Source: an uncultured Prevotellaceae bacterium | GTDB taxonomy: Bacteria > Bacteroidota > Bacteroidia > Bacteroidales > Bacteroidaceae | NCBI GenBank assembly: GCA_900316575.1 | Contig: ONDJ01000002.1 | Location: 1 to 64,000, forward strand | DNA: 64,000 nt | Direction: 5' to 3' | Notes under the pieces: model-generated | Told to the model about the DNA's origin: nothing | Database searches by the model: none | The model's input: only the letters and a program-made list of their open reading frames with translations | Position numbers and translations under genes: made by a program | Shown: positions 35,652 through 45,624 of the stretch, in pieces | Layout: each line of letters starts with the position of its first letter | How positions within the stretch are numbered: the first letter of the stretch is position 1

Positions 35652-38171
35652 ATGAAAAACATAATATTATCCGCTTTCATTGCCCTCCTTTGCTGTAGCA
35701 ATAGCTTTGCACAATCTGGCAGCTACAACTTCCAATCTGGGTGGGATGCCTTTGAAAAAAAAGATTACGCCACAGCTATTCATCGATTCACAGCATCCTT
35801 GCAAGATCTTCGCGAGGCAAAGTACGTTCCTTATTATTTCATTGCGGTTTGCTACAACGAGCTCAAAGAATACGGCAAAGCTATGCAATCTGTCAATAAC
35901 TGCATAGATGACATACCTAGAAAGGAAAAAAGCTATATGGCTGATGCTCTTCGCTTACGCGGCAATCTTCACGCTGAGCTCGGTGACACTACTGGGGCTA
36001 TCTCTGATTTAGAGCGAGCCATGAAATTAGACCAAAATAATTATGCCGCCACCATCTTTGACTTATGCGGCATCTATATAGCTCAAAACAACGTAAAGAA
36101 AGCTTTTGCTTTAGCTCATAAAGCCGCCCAAACACATCCCAACGACAGCAAGGTACTGACAATTTTAACACTTTTATATAGAACAGATAATAAGTATGAG
36201 GAGGCACTCACTTTTATCAACAAGGCTATACAATTGGAAAAGCAAAATCCTATATTGTACCAACAGCGTTCAGACATCTATTACAAAATGGGTAAGTATA
36301 TTGAATCTGCCGACGATTTAATACAAACGCTGAACTTAAAGGAAGAACTGAACAGCGACATAAACTGGAGTAGTTTCAATGACGAAGCCTACCCCATAGT
36401 CAGAGCTAAACTCAAAGTGCAGCAAAATGCCGATGAGTACAACTATAAATGGCCGCACTATCTTGGTATGCTTGAACTTGGAAGAGATAACTACGAAGAA
36501 GCCCTTGCTTATTTCACTCAAGCCAACGACATTCAACCCAACGCCGTGTCGGCTTACAACAAAAGTTGGTGCCTCAACAGACTTGGACGATACAACGAAG
36601 CACTCCGCGAAGTGGATAAATATCTTAGAACAGACGAAAACGAACTTCGCTTCATCTCTTTCAGAGCAGATTTACTACAATCTCTTGGACGCTATGACGA
36701 AGCCATTGAGCAATACACCAAGGTAATTAAACGCGTCCCAAATTGGAGTGCCATTTACTCGCAACGCGCTTGGGCGTATTACCACAACAAAGAGTTCAAA
36801 AAAGCATTAGACGACTACGATGTGGCTATTGTCCTTAACGCAGAGCCCGATCCACACGACTACCTCCACCGTGGACGCTCCTATCAACGATTGGGACGAA
36901 TGAACGAAGCTAAAGCCGACTTCCAACGTGTGATAGAATTAGACAACAATCCCGTAAGCAACCACGCATTACCCTATGCCTACATCGGCCTCGGCAACTA
37001 CCCCAAAGCAGTTGAAGCCATAGAAGAGCGCATAAAGGTTGAAAAAAGTGAAGCCTACTATGACGGAGCCTGCGTTTATTCGCTTGTCAACGACAAAGCC
37101 AAAGCCATTGTCTATTTGCGTCTCGCCCTACAAAACGGATACAACAACTTCAACCACATAGCCCGCGACTTTGACCTCGATAACATCCGCGAAACCGAAG
37201 ACTTTAAGGAGCTGATTAAAACGTTTAATAAAGCAAAGGCTGAAGAAATTGCCACAAATGCTGCCGACACCGATACAACAACTCGCATCATAGAAACCAT
37301 TGGCGAAAGCCGTGAGCTTCGCACCCAAGATCAACACTCTTCCAGTCGTGTCGCATTTAGTAACCGTACTTACGCAGGTGATGCTGGCGGTACTGTGGTT
37401 GCAACTACTGGTATGATGGTTGGTGGTACTTCTCACGACGCTAATGCCGGTCGTGGTACGATTGGTGGTCGCGGAACCAGCACAGGAACGCAGGTCGTAC
37501 GTCAGGCTGATACGGAAATTTACTCCGAGAGCTGTGTGGCTACAATGGCACAGTTCCCTGGCGGTGAAGGAGCACTTATCGCTTTCATGAACAAGACGGT
37601 GAAATATCCTCAGATTGCTATTGAGCAGGACCTTCAGGGTACCGTTTATCTTCGCTTCGTGGCAGCTATCGCAGCGTTGAAGAAAGCTCCGCGTTTCGCT
37701 CCTGCAAGGAATGTAAACGGCGAACCTGTCCGTGTATGGTTCAATCTGCCGGTTAAGTTTCAAATCGGTTATGAAGGAGATTCTTTTGACTTTATGCTAA
37801 GGAATCATAATGCAACCAAGGAAAACCACTATTTACCACATTTCACTACATATAGTAATACCTCATGCAGAATAACTAAAGTTGAGACTTCTGCATACTG
37901 CACTGCCATTCAATTTGAATTTATAAACAATCGTTCGGAGTGGTGTTGCATTAATCCTCAAACGTTTCTCATTCAGCATAGCAAAAAACTGAAAATGATA
38001 AAAGCCACGGGGATTCCCTTATCTCCCAATCGCCATTATTTTAGCAGGAGTGATGAAAAAATCACATTTACACTATACTTTCCAGCTTTAGAATATCCTA
38101 ATAGTCCTTTTGATATAATAGAAGAAGGCGGAAATAGTCCTTGGAAATTCTATAACATTAAAGTTCAGTAG
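35652..38171 (+). CDS. TPR protein with damaged TonB-type domain and C-terminal extra domain
   Basis: This 839-residue exported protein has a signal peptide (to SFAQ), then about 11 tetratricopeptide repeats (residues 25-520), a Gly/Ser/Thr-rich linker (GGTVVATTGMMVGG...) and a TonB C-terminal-like domain from about 630 (AQFPGGEGALIAFMNKTVKYP, VNGEPVRVWFNLPVKFQI). In that domain about 25 residues are missing: LRFVA runs straight into AIAALKKAPRFAPA near residue 672, where family members have a GxIxxVxVxRSL segment. About 120 residues follow (CRITKVETSAYCTAIQFEF... FPALEY... FDIIEEGG... WKFYNIKVQ), a beta-rich domain also met in other Bacteroidota secreted proteins. Probably a periplasmic scaffold; not a working TonB. 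Confidence 0.75.
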   Translation: MKNIILSAFIALLCCSNSFAQSGSYNFQSGWDAFEKKDYATAIHRFTASLQDLREAKYVPYYFIAVCYNELKEYGKAMQSVNNCIDDIPRKEKSYMADALRLRGNLHAELGDTTGAISDLERAMKLDQNNYAATIFDLCGIYIAQNNVKKAFALAHKAAQTHPNDSKVLTILTLLYRTDNKYEEALTFINKAIQLEKQNPILYQQRSDIYYKMGKYIESADDLIQTLNLKEELNSDINWSSFNDEAYPIVRAKLKVQQNADEYNYKWPHYLGMLELGRDNYEEALAYFTQANDIQPNAVSAYNKSWCLNRLGRYNEALREVDKYLRTDENELRFISFRADLLQSLGRYDEAIEQYTKVIKRVPNWSAIYSQRAWAYYHNKEFKKALDDYDVAIVLNAEPDPHDYLHRGRSYQRLGRMNEAKADFQRVIELDNNPVSNHALPYAYIGLGNYPKAVEAIEERIKVEKSEAYYDGACVYSLVNDKAKAIVYLRLALQNGYNNFNHIARDFDLDNIRETEDFKELIKTFNKAKAEEIATNAADTDTTTRIIETIGESRELRTQDQHSSSRVAFSNRTYAGDAGGTVVATTGMMVGGTSHDANAGRGTIGGRGTSTGTQVVRQADTEIYSESCVATMAQFPGGEGALIAFMNKTVKYPQIAIEQDLQGTVYLRFVAAIAALKKAPRFAPARNVNGEPVRVWFNLPVKFQIGYEGDSFDFMLRNHNATKENHYLPHFTTYSNTSCRITKVETSAYCTAIQFEFINNRSEWCCINPQTFLIQHSKKLKMIKATGIPLSPNRHYFSRSDEKITFTLYFPALEYPNSPFDIIEEGGNSPWKFYNIKVQ

Positions 38172-38181
38172 TTCTCCATCT

Positions 38182-38736
38182 ATGAAACGTTTGCTTTTCC
38201 TTACTTGCATATTTGCATACTGCGCCCTACTGCCTGCTCAGGAGCATTTAATGTTTATGGGCATTCCGTTGACGGGCACGATCAATCAGTTCCAAACTAA
38301 GTTACAAGCTAAAGGTGTGAGACACGATAGACAACTTAGTAACGAATTGCCACGAGGAACAAGGGCTTTTAAGGGAACATTTTCAAACCGAAAAGCAAAC
38401 ATTTCTGTATATTACAATAGCAAGACACTGTTAGTTTATGCAGCTAAAGCTTACATCCCAGATTTGACCGAAGAAAATGCAAACGAACTCTTTGAGCTTT
38501 TTAAGCATAATCTCTTAACAAAATATGCAGATGGGATTGCAAATGACGAAGACGAAGATTCTTTCATCATATATGTTCCAAACAAGGCCTATGACAGGGC
38601 TATCGGATACATAAGCCTTTATATCTGGAAAGACGAGTCTTATTACAACTACCCTTATCTTTACAGTGTCCACATACAATATAACGACTGGATAAATAGC
38701 GAGAAGAACGATAATGTGACGCTTGAAGACTATTAG
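38182..38736 (+). CDS. Hypothetical secreted protein
   Basis: This 184-residue protein has a signal peptide (MKRLLFLTCIFAYCALLPAQ) followed by EHLMFMGIPLTGTINQFQTKLQAKG. The MGIPLTGTINxFxxxL phrase begins a small family of exported proteins common in Bacteroidota, usually near TPR or TonB genes. Mostly beta strands follow. Function unknown. It starts 10 nt after the TPR gene, which suggests that they work together. Confidence 0.7.
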   Translation: MKRLLFLTCIFAYCALLPAQEHLMFMGIPLTGTINQFQTKLQAKGVRHDRQLSNELPRGTRAFKGTFSNRKANISVYYNSKTLLVYAAKAYIPDLTEENANELFELFKHNLLTKYADGIANDEDEDSFIIYVPNKAYDRAIGYISLYIWKDESYYNYPYLYSVHIQYNDWINSEKNDNVTLEDY

Positions 38737-38778
38737 ATAGAAGACACAAACGCTTTTACTTTCTCACTCTTTCGCTCC

Positions 38779-39441
38779 ATGCAAAAGATTGCAGCATATT
38801 TCCGTCTGCTACTATTCATCGCAACAATGGGCACGTTGCATACTTCGTGCAACGGTGTGGAAGATATGTTGGCCAATCTACCACCAGGGTGGCGCGTGGT
38901 GGAATTTGACGACTTCATCATGGGTGTGCCGCCAACGTTGGAAGAATTTGACCCGAATTTGCCGTTTTACAAAGCTCAAGGATTGGAACATCACAAGGCG
39001 TTAGAGGATTTTCGGATATTCCTTCCTCGAGGCTGGGGCAATTATGAGGGAGACGATTTGATGTGCAATGTTTGCATCATGAGGCCTTCGTACGCACCAG
39101 AAAGTCTATCGGTGGTTCCATGGGCTCACGAAAGGCCTAAAGTGCGTAAACGTGAAATAGAAAAATGGTACAAGTTCCTCATAGGTGGGCAGGATCCAAC
39201 ATACATGATCGGGGAACCTGAAGTGAAAACCGTACGCATTTTTGGCGGAATAAACGCAATGCGAGGTATTACTCGCTGGAGGTTACCTAGGCAGGAGGAC
39301 TATGAGGTGATTGTTGCAGGAGCTTATTTACTATTTGACAAAACTCGTGGTACTCAAATACAATGGCGCTATCCTGAGAAACAAGCCGACAAATGGCAAA
39401 AGGACATTGACTACATGGTTCACACGTTCCGGTGGAAGTAG
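38779..39441 (+). CDS. Hypothetical lipoprotein
   Basis: This 220-residue protein has a lipobox LHTSC at residue 24. The body (PPGWRVVEFDDFIMGVPPTLEEFDPNLPFYK, MRGITRWRLPRQEDYEVIVAGAYLLFDKTRG, a basic amphipathic end) shows no family that I recognise. No acidic run follows the Cys, so it may stay in the periplasm. It is the last of five clustered genes of lineage-specific look and is followed by a hairpin terminator. Confidence 0.65.
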   Translation: MQKIAAYFRLLLFIATMGTLHTSCNGVEDMLANLPPGWRVVEFDDFIMGVPPTLEEFDPNLPFYKAQGLEHHKALEDFRIFLPRGWGNYEGDDLMCNVCIMRPSYAPESLSVVPWAHERPKVRKREIEKWYKFLIGGQDPTYMIGEPEVKTVRIFGGINAMRGITRWRLPRQEDYEVIVAGAYLLFDKTRGTQIQWRYPEKQADKWQKDIDYMVHTFRWK

Positions 39442-39488
39442 TAGCACCTGACAATTTAGCCATACGCCCAAAAATCTCTTACACTATA

Positions 39489-39530
39489 AGTGCCGCAAAT
39501 CACAGAATTAGGATTTGCGGCACTATAATA
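39489..39530. terminator. Terminator hairpin
   Basis: Perfect 13-bp arms 39489-39501 and 39512-39524 (AGTGCCGCAAATC / GATTTGCGGCACT) with a 10-nt loop. The T-tract is poor (ATAATAT). It lies between convergent genes. Confidence 0.65.
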
Positions 39531-39548
39531 TGCTGACTGATTAAAAAC

Positions 39549-42344
39549 TTACTGCGGGAGCATCAGCACGGTGGCGCAGTTGTTATCAATGAGCAAGCGG
39601 TGGCGAACAAATTGAACGAGGTCGTCGCTTGTGATGCTACGCTGAATATCTTCATAGCCTTCGCGTCGATCTTTGCCGTAGATAGTAAGATTGCGAATGA
39701 GTCCTTCCCAATAGTCGTTATCCCTTTGGTTGTCGGCATAGGTCTTGAGGTTGTAGTTCACGGCCTTGGCTATTTCATCAGCTGTAACACCACTCATAGC
39801 AATGTCGTCAATACCTTGTCGCATGAGCATCATTGCGCTATCAGCTTTCTCAGGCTTTACGGGACACACGATTTCAATGTTATATTCTTCGCGTGGAGCA
39901 AAGCCAAGATCACCTGATGCACTTACAGCATATGCCATGCTACCTTCTTCACGAATGCTCTTGAGATAGCGCTGGTCGAGGATTTGACCAAGCACATCAA
40001 GGATTGCTTCATCGCGAAGTGTCCAATTCTGACGACCATGCCATACCTGAATGATGTAACTCTTAGGAGTTTCCATTTGACGATTGAAGCGATTTGTCAC
40101 AACACCCTCTACGAAAAGAGGAGCTGCATCGGAGCGTGCTTCGCGGTTCTTGACGCGCGGCAGAGAGGCTAAATATGTTTCTGTGAATAAGCGCAAGGAA
40201 TCAACGTCAAAGTTTCCTGTAAAGTAGAAGTCGAAATCTCCTGCTGAATTGAAGCGTTGGCGGTAGATACTGCGCATAGTCTGGAAGTCGGCGCGGTCGA
40301 GGTCGGCTGCCTTGATAGGCTTGGTATAAGGATGATTGCTATAGAATGTAGAGATAATGCTGTCGCTCAAGGCACTTTCGGGAATACGCTCAGCACCTTC
40401 AAGCTGGGTACGACGGGCAGCAATGGCGCTGTTGTAGCTATCCACGTCGTTGCCAGGAGCGGTAAAATGCAAATAGATCAATTCGAAGAAAGTGCGAAGG
40501 TCTTTGGGCGTAGAAGAACCGTCAAGTGCCTCACCTGTGGCACTGATTGAGGAAGATATAGCAACCTGCTTACCACTAAGAGCCTTTTGGAGTTCAGTAG
40601 CGCTGAAAGCTCCGAGACCAGCACCGTCAACCATGGAAGCTGCGAGACGAGCGTTGAGAAGGTCGGCAGACTTCACTGCATTAAGTCCTCCAAAACTACG
40701 GGCACCGAAGATAACTTGGCTCTCGTTGAAATCGGTCTTTTTGAAATACACGCGTGCGCCATTAGCCAAAGTCCACAGTGTATAACCAAAGGCTGAAGGC
40801 TCTTCTTTTGTTATCTTGCCACGTTTGGGCATTTTGGGAACGAGGGGTTCGTTGCGCACATTGTCCACATAAGCCTGAACTTCTGCCTGGCGTCCGCGTT
40901 CTACAGCTGCTTGAAGTTGCCCAACTGTCGGCACTGCGACATCATCTTTCTCAGGATAGAAACCTGCAAGCACAAAATTCTCAGTAGTGCTGGCCACGTA
41001 TTCCTTCACCAACTTGTTGATCACATCTGCAGTAACTTGTCCGCTGAGCATCTGTACCATCTGATAGTCTGTTTCAATGCTTGAGATGGGCGTTCCATCA
41101 AGGAAGGCGCGCACGTAGCGATTCACAAAGTAGGAATTCTGCTGCTTGTCGCGATTGTCATAGCGCTTTTCGAGTTGGCTCATATACTCTTGTTTGGCAC
41201 GATCTATCTCGCTGGCTGTAAGACCAAAGCGATGGATGCGTTCAAGTTCGGCTATTATTAGTTCAACAGCTTCGGCATCCTGACCGGGCTTGGGATTTAC
41301 ATATACGCCAAAAGCATCTTTCGTTTTACTCATGATATAGTTGTCATAGTCACATCCTGCGCTTTGGAAAGGACAATCGGGCTTCTGAGAGAGTTCTGCA
41401 AAGCGAGCATCAATGGCTTGAACAATGATATTATTCATCAAATTCATCATGAGATAGATGGGCGTATTGCGCATCTCGCGGGGTAGCGGATCGTGCTTGT
41501 AGAGAATCATTAACGTGGCCTGCGGAACTTCTTTATCTTTATCTACGACAAAGATGGGCTGTTCGTTGTCGGGCACAGGATAATCTACGTAAGGCTCAGG
41601 ATTCTCAGGATTGGGAATTTCACTGAAGAGGGCTATCACTTTCTTTTCAATTTCATCCACGTCTATGTCGCCTACGACTACGATACCTTGTAGTTCTGGA
41701 CGATACCAGCGATGGTAGTAAGCACGAAGTGTGTCGTACGGACACTCATCTACTACACTCATTAGTCCGATAGGGAAACGACGGCCATAGCGCGAATTAG
41801 GATAAAGCGTTTCCAAATTACGAGCATAAAGACGCATCATTCCACTATTGCGCAAACGCCATTCTTCATGAATAACGCCACGCTCCTTGTCAATCTCATC
41901 AGCTTCGAGCAACACGTCGTGCGACCAGTCATGCAAAATAAGCAAACAAGAATCAATGTGCCCAGGAGTAACGGGTACGTTGTCTATATTATATACGGTC
42001 TCGTCTGTTCCCGTATAGGCATTGAGTTCTCCACCAAAGTTAATGCCGATGCTCTGCAAATACTCTGTGATAGCATTACCTGGGAAATTGGTTGTACCGT
42101 TAAAACACATATGCTCCAAGAAGTGAGCCAAACCGCGTTGGCTTTCCTCCTCTTGTACAGAGCCGACACGTTGTGCAATATAGAAATTGGCACGATCTTT
42201 GGGCAGTTCGTTGTGACGTATATAGTACGTCAGTCCGTTTTTAAGTTTGCCTGTGCGCACAGCCTCATCGGCTTGCATTTCTGGCATCTGCGCCTGCATG
42301 GCCAGTAGGGGCAGAAGCGCGATGAACAATAGAAGTTTTCTCAT
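39549..42344 (-). CDS. Periplasmic M16 zinc metalloprotease
   Basis: This 931-residue insulinase-family peptidase has a signal peptide (to MQA) and the inverted zinc motif HFLEH at 74-78 with the third ligand Glu about 75 residues later. It has two similar halves; only the first keeps the active-site motif, as in PqqL-type clamshell proteases. These digest peptides in the periplasm. No PqqL genes or other uptake genes are next to it. It has its own strong promoter and stands alone. Confidence 0.92.
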   Translation of the reverse strand: MRKLLLFIALLPLLAMQAQMPEMQADEAVRTGKLKNGLTYYIRHNELPKDRANFYIAQRVGSVQEEESQRGLAHFLEHMCFNGTTNFPGNAITEYLQSIGINFGGELNAYTGTDETVYNIDNVPVTPGHIDSCLLILHDWSHDVLLEADEIDKERGVIHEEWRLRNSGMMRLYARNLETLYPNSRYGRRFPIGLMSVVDECPYDTLRAYYHRWYRPELQGIVVVGDIDVDEIEKKVIALFSEIPNPENPEPYVDYPVPDNEQPIFVVDKDKEVPQATLMILYKHDPLPREMRNTPIYLMMNLMNNIIVQAIDARFAELSQKPDCPFQSAGCDYDNYIMSKTKDAFGVYVNPKPGQDAEAVELIIAELERIHRFGLTASEIDRAKQEYMSQLEKRYDNRDKQQNSYFVNRYVRAFLDGTPISSIETDYQMVQMLSGQVTADVINKLVKEYVASTTENFVLAGFYPEKDDVAVPTVGQLQAAVERGRQAEVQAYVDNVRNEPLVPKMPKRGKITKEEPSAFGYTLWTLANGARVYFKKTDFNESQVIFGARSFGGLNAVKSADLLNARLAASMVDGAGLGAFSATELQKALSGKQVAISSSISATGEALDGSSTPKDLRTFFELIYLHFTAPGNDVDSYNSAIAARRTQLEGAERIPESALSDSIISTFYSNHPYTKPIKAADLDRADFQTMRSIYRQRFNSAGDFDFYFTGNFDVDSLRLFTETYLASLPRVKNREARSDAAPLFVEGVVTNRFNRQMETPKSYIIQVWHGRQNWTLRDEAILDVLGQILDQRYLKSIREEGSMAYAVSASGDLGFAPREEYNIEIVCPVKPEKADSAMMLMRQGIDDIAMSGVTADEIAKAVNYNLKTYADNQRDNDYWEGLIRNLTIYGKDRREGYEDIQRSITSDDLVQFVRHRLLIDNNCATVLMLPQ

Positions 42345-42379
42345 TGTTGTGAATTATAATTAGATTGTAAATTCGCCCG

Positions 42380-42412
42380 CAAAGATAGTATTTTAGGGAC
42401 TATTCGCACAAA
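42380..42412 (-). promoter_or_regulatory. Promoter of the M16 protease
   Basis: On the minus strand: TTTG (42412-42409), a 21-nt spacer and TATCTTTG (42387-42380), 35 nt before the ATG. Confidence 0.7.
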
Positions 42413-42457
42413 AAAGCCGAAAAAATAAGGCTTTTGGTACATTTTGTAGCCAAAAAG

Positions 42458-42490
42458 TTTGGTGGCTTGTTATTAAAAGCCCTATATTTG
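42458..42490 (+). promoter_or_regulatory. Promoter of the HU gene
   Basis: TTTG (42458-42461), a 21-nt spacer and TATATTTG (42483-42490), 48 nt before ATG 42539. Both boxes are perfect, fitting a highly expressed gene. Confidence 0.78.
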
Positions 42491-42538
42491 CGGTGCAAAG
42501 CGACTATTTTTCACCTTTTTAATACACAAATTATCATT

Positions 42539-42811
42539 ATGAACAAGACTGAACTCGTTGCTCAGATTGCAGAAGCTGCTGGCCTGAGCAAGGTTGCCGC
42601 AAAGGCTGCTCTTGATGCCGCTCTCGACGCTGTTAAAGGCGCTTTGGTTAAAGGCGACAAAGTTTCTCTCATTGGCTTCGGCACGCTCAGCGTGAAAGAA
42701 GTTGGTGAACGCCAAGGTATCAACCCTGCTTCTAAGCAAAAGATTACTATCCCCGCTCACAAGGTTGTTAAGTTCAAGGCTGGTGCAGAATTGGCTGAAG
42801 CTGTGAACTAA
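42539..42811 (+). CDS. HU family DNA-binding protein
   Basis: This 90-residue nucleoid protein has the typical HU fold: two helices (MNKTELVAQIAEAAGLSKVAAKAALDAALDAVKGAL), the GDKVSLIGFGTLSVKE turn, and a beta arm with RQGINPASKQKITIPAHKVVKFKAG. It bends and wraps DNA. ATG 42539 gives the standard length; upstream in-frame starts lie before the promoter. A terminator follows 20 nt after the stop. Confidence 0.96.
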   Translation: MNKTELVAQIAEAAGLSKVAAKAALDAALDAVKGALVKGDKVSLIGFGTLSVKEVGERQGINPASKQKITIPAHKVVKFKAGAELAEAVN

Positions 42812-42831
42812 TTTTCCTTATATTTTATTAG

Positions 42832-42870
42832 AAAGTCACACTTTCCGAATTTGAAAGTGTGACTTTTTTG
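42832..42870 (+). terminator. Terminator after HU
   Basis: Perfect 14-bp arms 42832-42845 and 42853-42866 (AAAGTCACACTTTC / its complement), 7-nt loop, then TTT. Confidence 0.88.
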
Positions 42871-42897
42871 TATTTAAGCGAAGCCCGCGCTTTTATA

Positions 42898-42989
42898 GCT
42901 TCGCCAAGATAGACGGCGGCTCGGCAGTGTAAAAACAAAAACTTCGTGTTTTGCTTTACACTGCACTCGCCTTGCAGTATCTTTGCACC
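42898..42989 (+). promoter_or_regulatory. Promoter-bearing repeat, copy B (acyltransferase)
   Basis: This 92-bp plus-strand element aligns end to end with copy A: GCTTCGCCAAGATAG, GCGGCTCGGCAGTG, an A/T-rich middle with its own inverted repeat, CACTGCACTCGCC, and TTGCAGTATCTTTGCACC. TATCTTTG (42978-42985) is the -7 box and TTTA lies 19 nt before it. The next gene's ATG is at 42990, only 4 nt after the box, so the mRNA would be leaderless. Confidence 0.78.
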
Positions 42990-43877
42990 ATGAAACGAAT
43001 ACTTACACGCATCGGCTACGGCCTACTGCGTTTATTATCTCATTTACCTTTGCGCGTGCTATATCTTATGGCCGATGTTTTACGGCCTTTCGCTTGGGGG
43101 TATCGGCGCAAGGTGGTCATACAGAACTTACGCAACAGCTTTCCAAAAAAAAACGAGCGGCAGATTGCTATGCTTGCGCGTGATTTCTATCATTCTTTCT
43201 GCGACATGGTGGTGGAACAAATCAAGTTCCTAACCATTTCAAAAAAGGAAATCATGCAGCGAATGCGCTTTGAAGGAATAGAACAGTTTGAGACCGACCT
43301 AAAGGAAGAGCCATTTGTTTTTATTTACATGGGACACTATGGCAACTGGGAATGGATTTCCACACTAGCTCTTTGGATGAAAGAGGGCATCCACACAGCG
43401 CAACTCTACAAACCTCTTCACGACCCGCGCATTGATGCTTTATTCCATAAAATGCGTTCGCGCTTCGGCTCGGAATGTATTGACAAGAACTTGGCTCTGC
43501 GCCGCATCATGCAGATGAAGCAACATGGACAAAGAACTGTTATAGGCTTCGTTAGTGACCAAACTCCACGCTTTGACAGCATCCATCATTGGGTAGAGTT
43601 TCTGCATCAAGACACACCTATCTTCACTGGAACGGAACGCATCGCGAAGAAAGTTGGAGCTGCTGTATATTTTGCAGAAGTGGAATGTGTCAAACGTGGT
43701 TACTATGTTTGTCGGTTTCGTCGCATAGAGGCTCATGCCAGCGATGCCCAGGGTGAGTTTGAACTGACAGAACGCTATATGAAGCTTCTTGAAGAAATGA
43801 TTATCCGGCAACCTCGCCTATGGCTTTGGTCGCATCGCCGCTGGAAACGCAAGCGACAAGACATTCGCCAACAGTAA
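42990..43877 (+). CDS. Lysophospholipid/lipid A-type acyltransferase
   Basis: This 295-residue LpxL/HtrB-like acyltransferase adds an acyl chain to lipid A or a related lipid. It begins with a membrane segment (GYGLLRLLSHLPLRVLYLMADVLRPF) and carries the H(x4)E catalytic motif as HYGNWEW, then RIDALFHKMRSRFG and GFVSDQTPRFDSIHHWVEFLHQDTPIFTG. This last stretch, with DQxP, is family-typical. It starts with ATG 42990 right after the -7 box of a repeat-borne promoter. A run of nine As occurs in the coding sequence at about 43145. A strong terminator follows the stop directly. Confidence 0.9.
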   Translation: MKRILTRIGYGLLRLLSHLPLRVLYLMADVLRPFAWGYRRKVVIQNLRNSFPKKNERQIAMLARDFYHSFCDMVVEQIKFLTISKKEIMQRMRFEGIEQFETDLKEEPFVFIYMGHYGNWEWISTLALWMKEGIHTAQLYKPLHDPRIDALFHKMRSRFGSECIDKNLALRRIMQMKQHGQRTVIGFVSDQTPRFDSIHHWVEFLHQDTPIFTGTERIAKKVGAAVYFAEVECVKRGYYVCRFRRIEAHASDAQGEFELTERYMKLLEEMIIRQPRLWLWSHRRWKRKRQDIRQQ

Positions 43878-43930
43878 CCAACGCTCCCCGCAAATCTCTA
43901 AGAGATTCCTGCGGGGAGCGTTGGTTTTTA
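43878..43930. terminator. Bidirectional terminator
   Basis: Perfect 15-bp arms 43878-43892 and 43910-43924 (CCAACGCTCCCCGCA / its complement); the loop holds another short hairpin (AATCTCT-A-AGAGATT). TTTTTATT follows. It separates the acyltransferase from convergent fumarase. Confidence 0.9.
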
Positions 43931-43946
43931 TTGTATGGAATGTACA

Positions 43947-45587
43947 TCAGCAACCTGCACAACGAGGCTTCACTGTTTGGAAGAAGTCATTGCCTTTGTC
44001 GTCAACAAGAATGAACGCAGGGAAGTTTTCAACGCTTATCTTCCAGATAGCCTCCATACCCAATTCGGGATATTCCACACACTCAATGCTCTTGATTGAA
44101 CTCAATGAGAGAATGGCTGCAGGGCCACCAATTGAACCGAGATAGAAACCTCCATGCTTTTGGCAAGCATCGGTTACTTGCTGTGAGCGGTTGCCCTTAG
44201 CTATCATCACCATGGAACCGCCACGACTTTGGAACAAATCTACATAGGGATCCATGCGTCCAGCTGTGGTAGGCCCCATAGATCCACAGGGCAATCCTTC
44301 GGGTGTCTTAGCTGGTCCAGCGTAAAGCACAGGGTGTTTCTTGAAATATTCAGGTAAATCCTCGCCTGCGTCAAGACGTTCTTTAAGTTTAGCATGAGCA
44401 ATATCGCGTGCCACGATTATGGTACCATTGAGCGAAAGGCGTGTGCTGACAGGATACTTGGTTAGTTCGGCTCGCACTTCGTCCATCGGGCGATCAAGAT
44501 CAATCTGCACACCGCCACCTTCGCCTGCTTCGCGCAATGCGGCTGGAATGAGGCTTGCAGGATTGTCGTCCATCTTTTCTATCCAAATGCCATCCTTGTT
44601 GATCTTACACTTGATGTTGCGGTCAGCGGAACAACTTACTCCTAAACCCACCGGACACGATGCACCATGTCGTGGCAAGCGAACTACGCGAACATCGTGG
44701 GCAAAGTATTTCCCTCCAAACTGCGCACCAAGCCCTATGCGATGGGCTTCATCAAGGAGCTGCTTTTCGAGTTCAATATCGCGAAAAGCACGCCCTGTTT
44801 CATCGCCTGTAGTAGGCAGATTGTCGTAATAGTGCGTAGAAGCGAGTTTCACTGTGAGTAAGTTCTTTTCAGCACTGGTACCACCGATAACAAAGGCTAT
44901 ATGATAAGGCGGACAGGCTGCTGTGCCAAGTGTTTTCATCTTCGAAACAAGGAAAGGCACCAACGTCTGCGGGTTGAGGATAGCCTTTGTCTCTTGATAC
45001 AGATAGGACTTGTTGGCAGAGCCGCCCCCTTTGGTCACGCAAAGGAAACGATATTCCATGCCTTCTGTGGCTTCTATGTCAATCTGTGCAGGCAAGTTGC
45101 AGCGCGTGTTCACCTCACGATACATATCGAGCGGTGCATTCTGCGAATAGCGTAAGTTCTCTTGTGTATAGGTATCATAAACACCGTGGGCGATAGCTTC
45201 TTCGTCTTCAAAACCAGTCCACACCTGCTGCCCCTTTTCGCCATGAACGATGGCTGTTCCTGTATCTTGACAAAGGGGAAGTTGACCTTTAGCTGCCACT
45301 TCAGCATTGCGCAAGAAGGTCAGCGCCACGTATTTGTCGTTGTCCGACGCTTCGGGGTCTGAAAGAATTTTTGCCACTTGCTCGTTGTGTGAGCGACGTA
45401 ACAGGAAAGACACATCGCGAAAAGCTTGGTTAATCATTTTGCGAAGTCCCTCGGCCTCAATCTTGAGAATTGGGTGTCCTTCAAACTCGCTGACACTTAC
45501 GTAGTCTTTGGTCAGCAGATAATACTCAGTGGTGTCCGCTCCCGTTTGGAACATCGGAGCATAGCGGAACGGCGGTGTCTGTGCCAT
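43947..45587 (-). CDS. Fumarate hydratase, class I
   Basis: This iron-sulfur fumarase converts fumarate to malate (or the reverse, on the fumarate-respiration branch used by Bacteroidota to make succinate and propionate). The 546 residues hold both domains of the one-chain type. Likely cluster cysteines lie in [10 protein letters not shown] and in [13 protein letters not shown]. The [10 protein letters not shown] and GGPAAILS motifs are family-typical. Class I enzymes are oxygen-sensitive, which fits an anaerobe. It has its own promoter in a diverged repeat copy (45625-45714). Confidence 0.94.
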   Translation of the reverse strand: MAQTPPFRYAPMFQTGADTTEYYLLTKDYVSVSEFEGHPILKIEAEGLRKMINQAFRDVSFLLRRSHNEQVAKILSDPEASDNDKYVALTFLRNAEVAAKGQLPLCQDTGTAIVHGEKGQQVWTGFEDEEAIAHGVYDTYTQENLRYSQNAPLDMYREVNTRCNLPAQIDIEATEGMEYRFLCVTKGGGSANKSYLYQETKAILNPQTLVPFLVSKMKTLGTAACPPYHIAFVIGGTSAEKNLLTVKLASTHYYDNLPTTGDETGRAFRDIELEKQLLDEAHRIGLGAQFGGKYFAHDVRVVRLPRHGASCPVGLGVSCSADRNIKCKINKDGIWIEKMDDNPASLIPAALREAGEGGGVQIDLDRPMDEVRAELTKYPVSTRLSLNGTIIVARDIAHAKLKERLDAGEDLPEYFKKHPVLYAGPAKTPEGLPCGSMGPTTAGRMDPYVDLFQSRGGSMVMIAKGNRSQQVTDACQKHGGFYLGSIGGPAAILSLSSIKSIECVEYPELGMEAIWKISVENFPAFILVDDKGNDFFQTVKPRCAGC

Positions 45588-45624
45588 ATAATTAATGAGT
45601 TTATGGATTGAATATTTTTTTTGC

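Noticed and set aside
43145-43155. A9 run in the acyltransferase gene as phase-variation site
   Set aside because: Poly-A runs in Lys codons are common at this base composition; the frame is intact and I saw no other sign.
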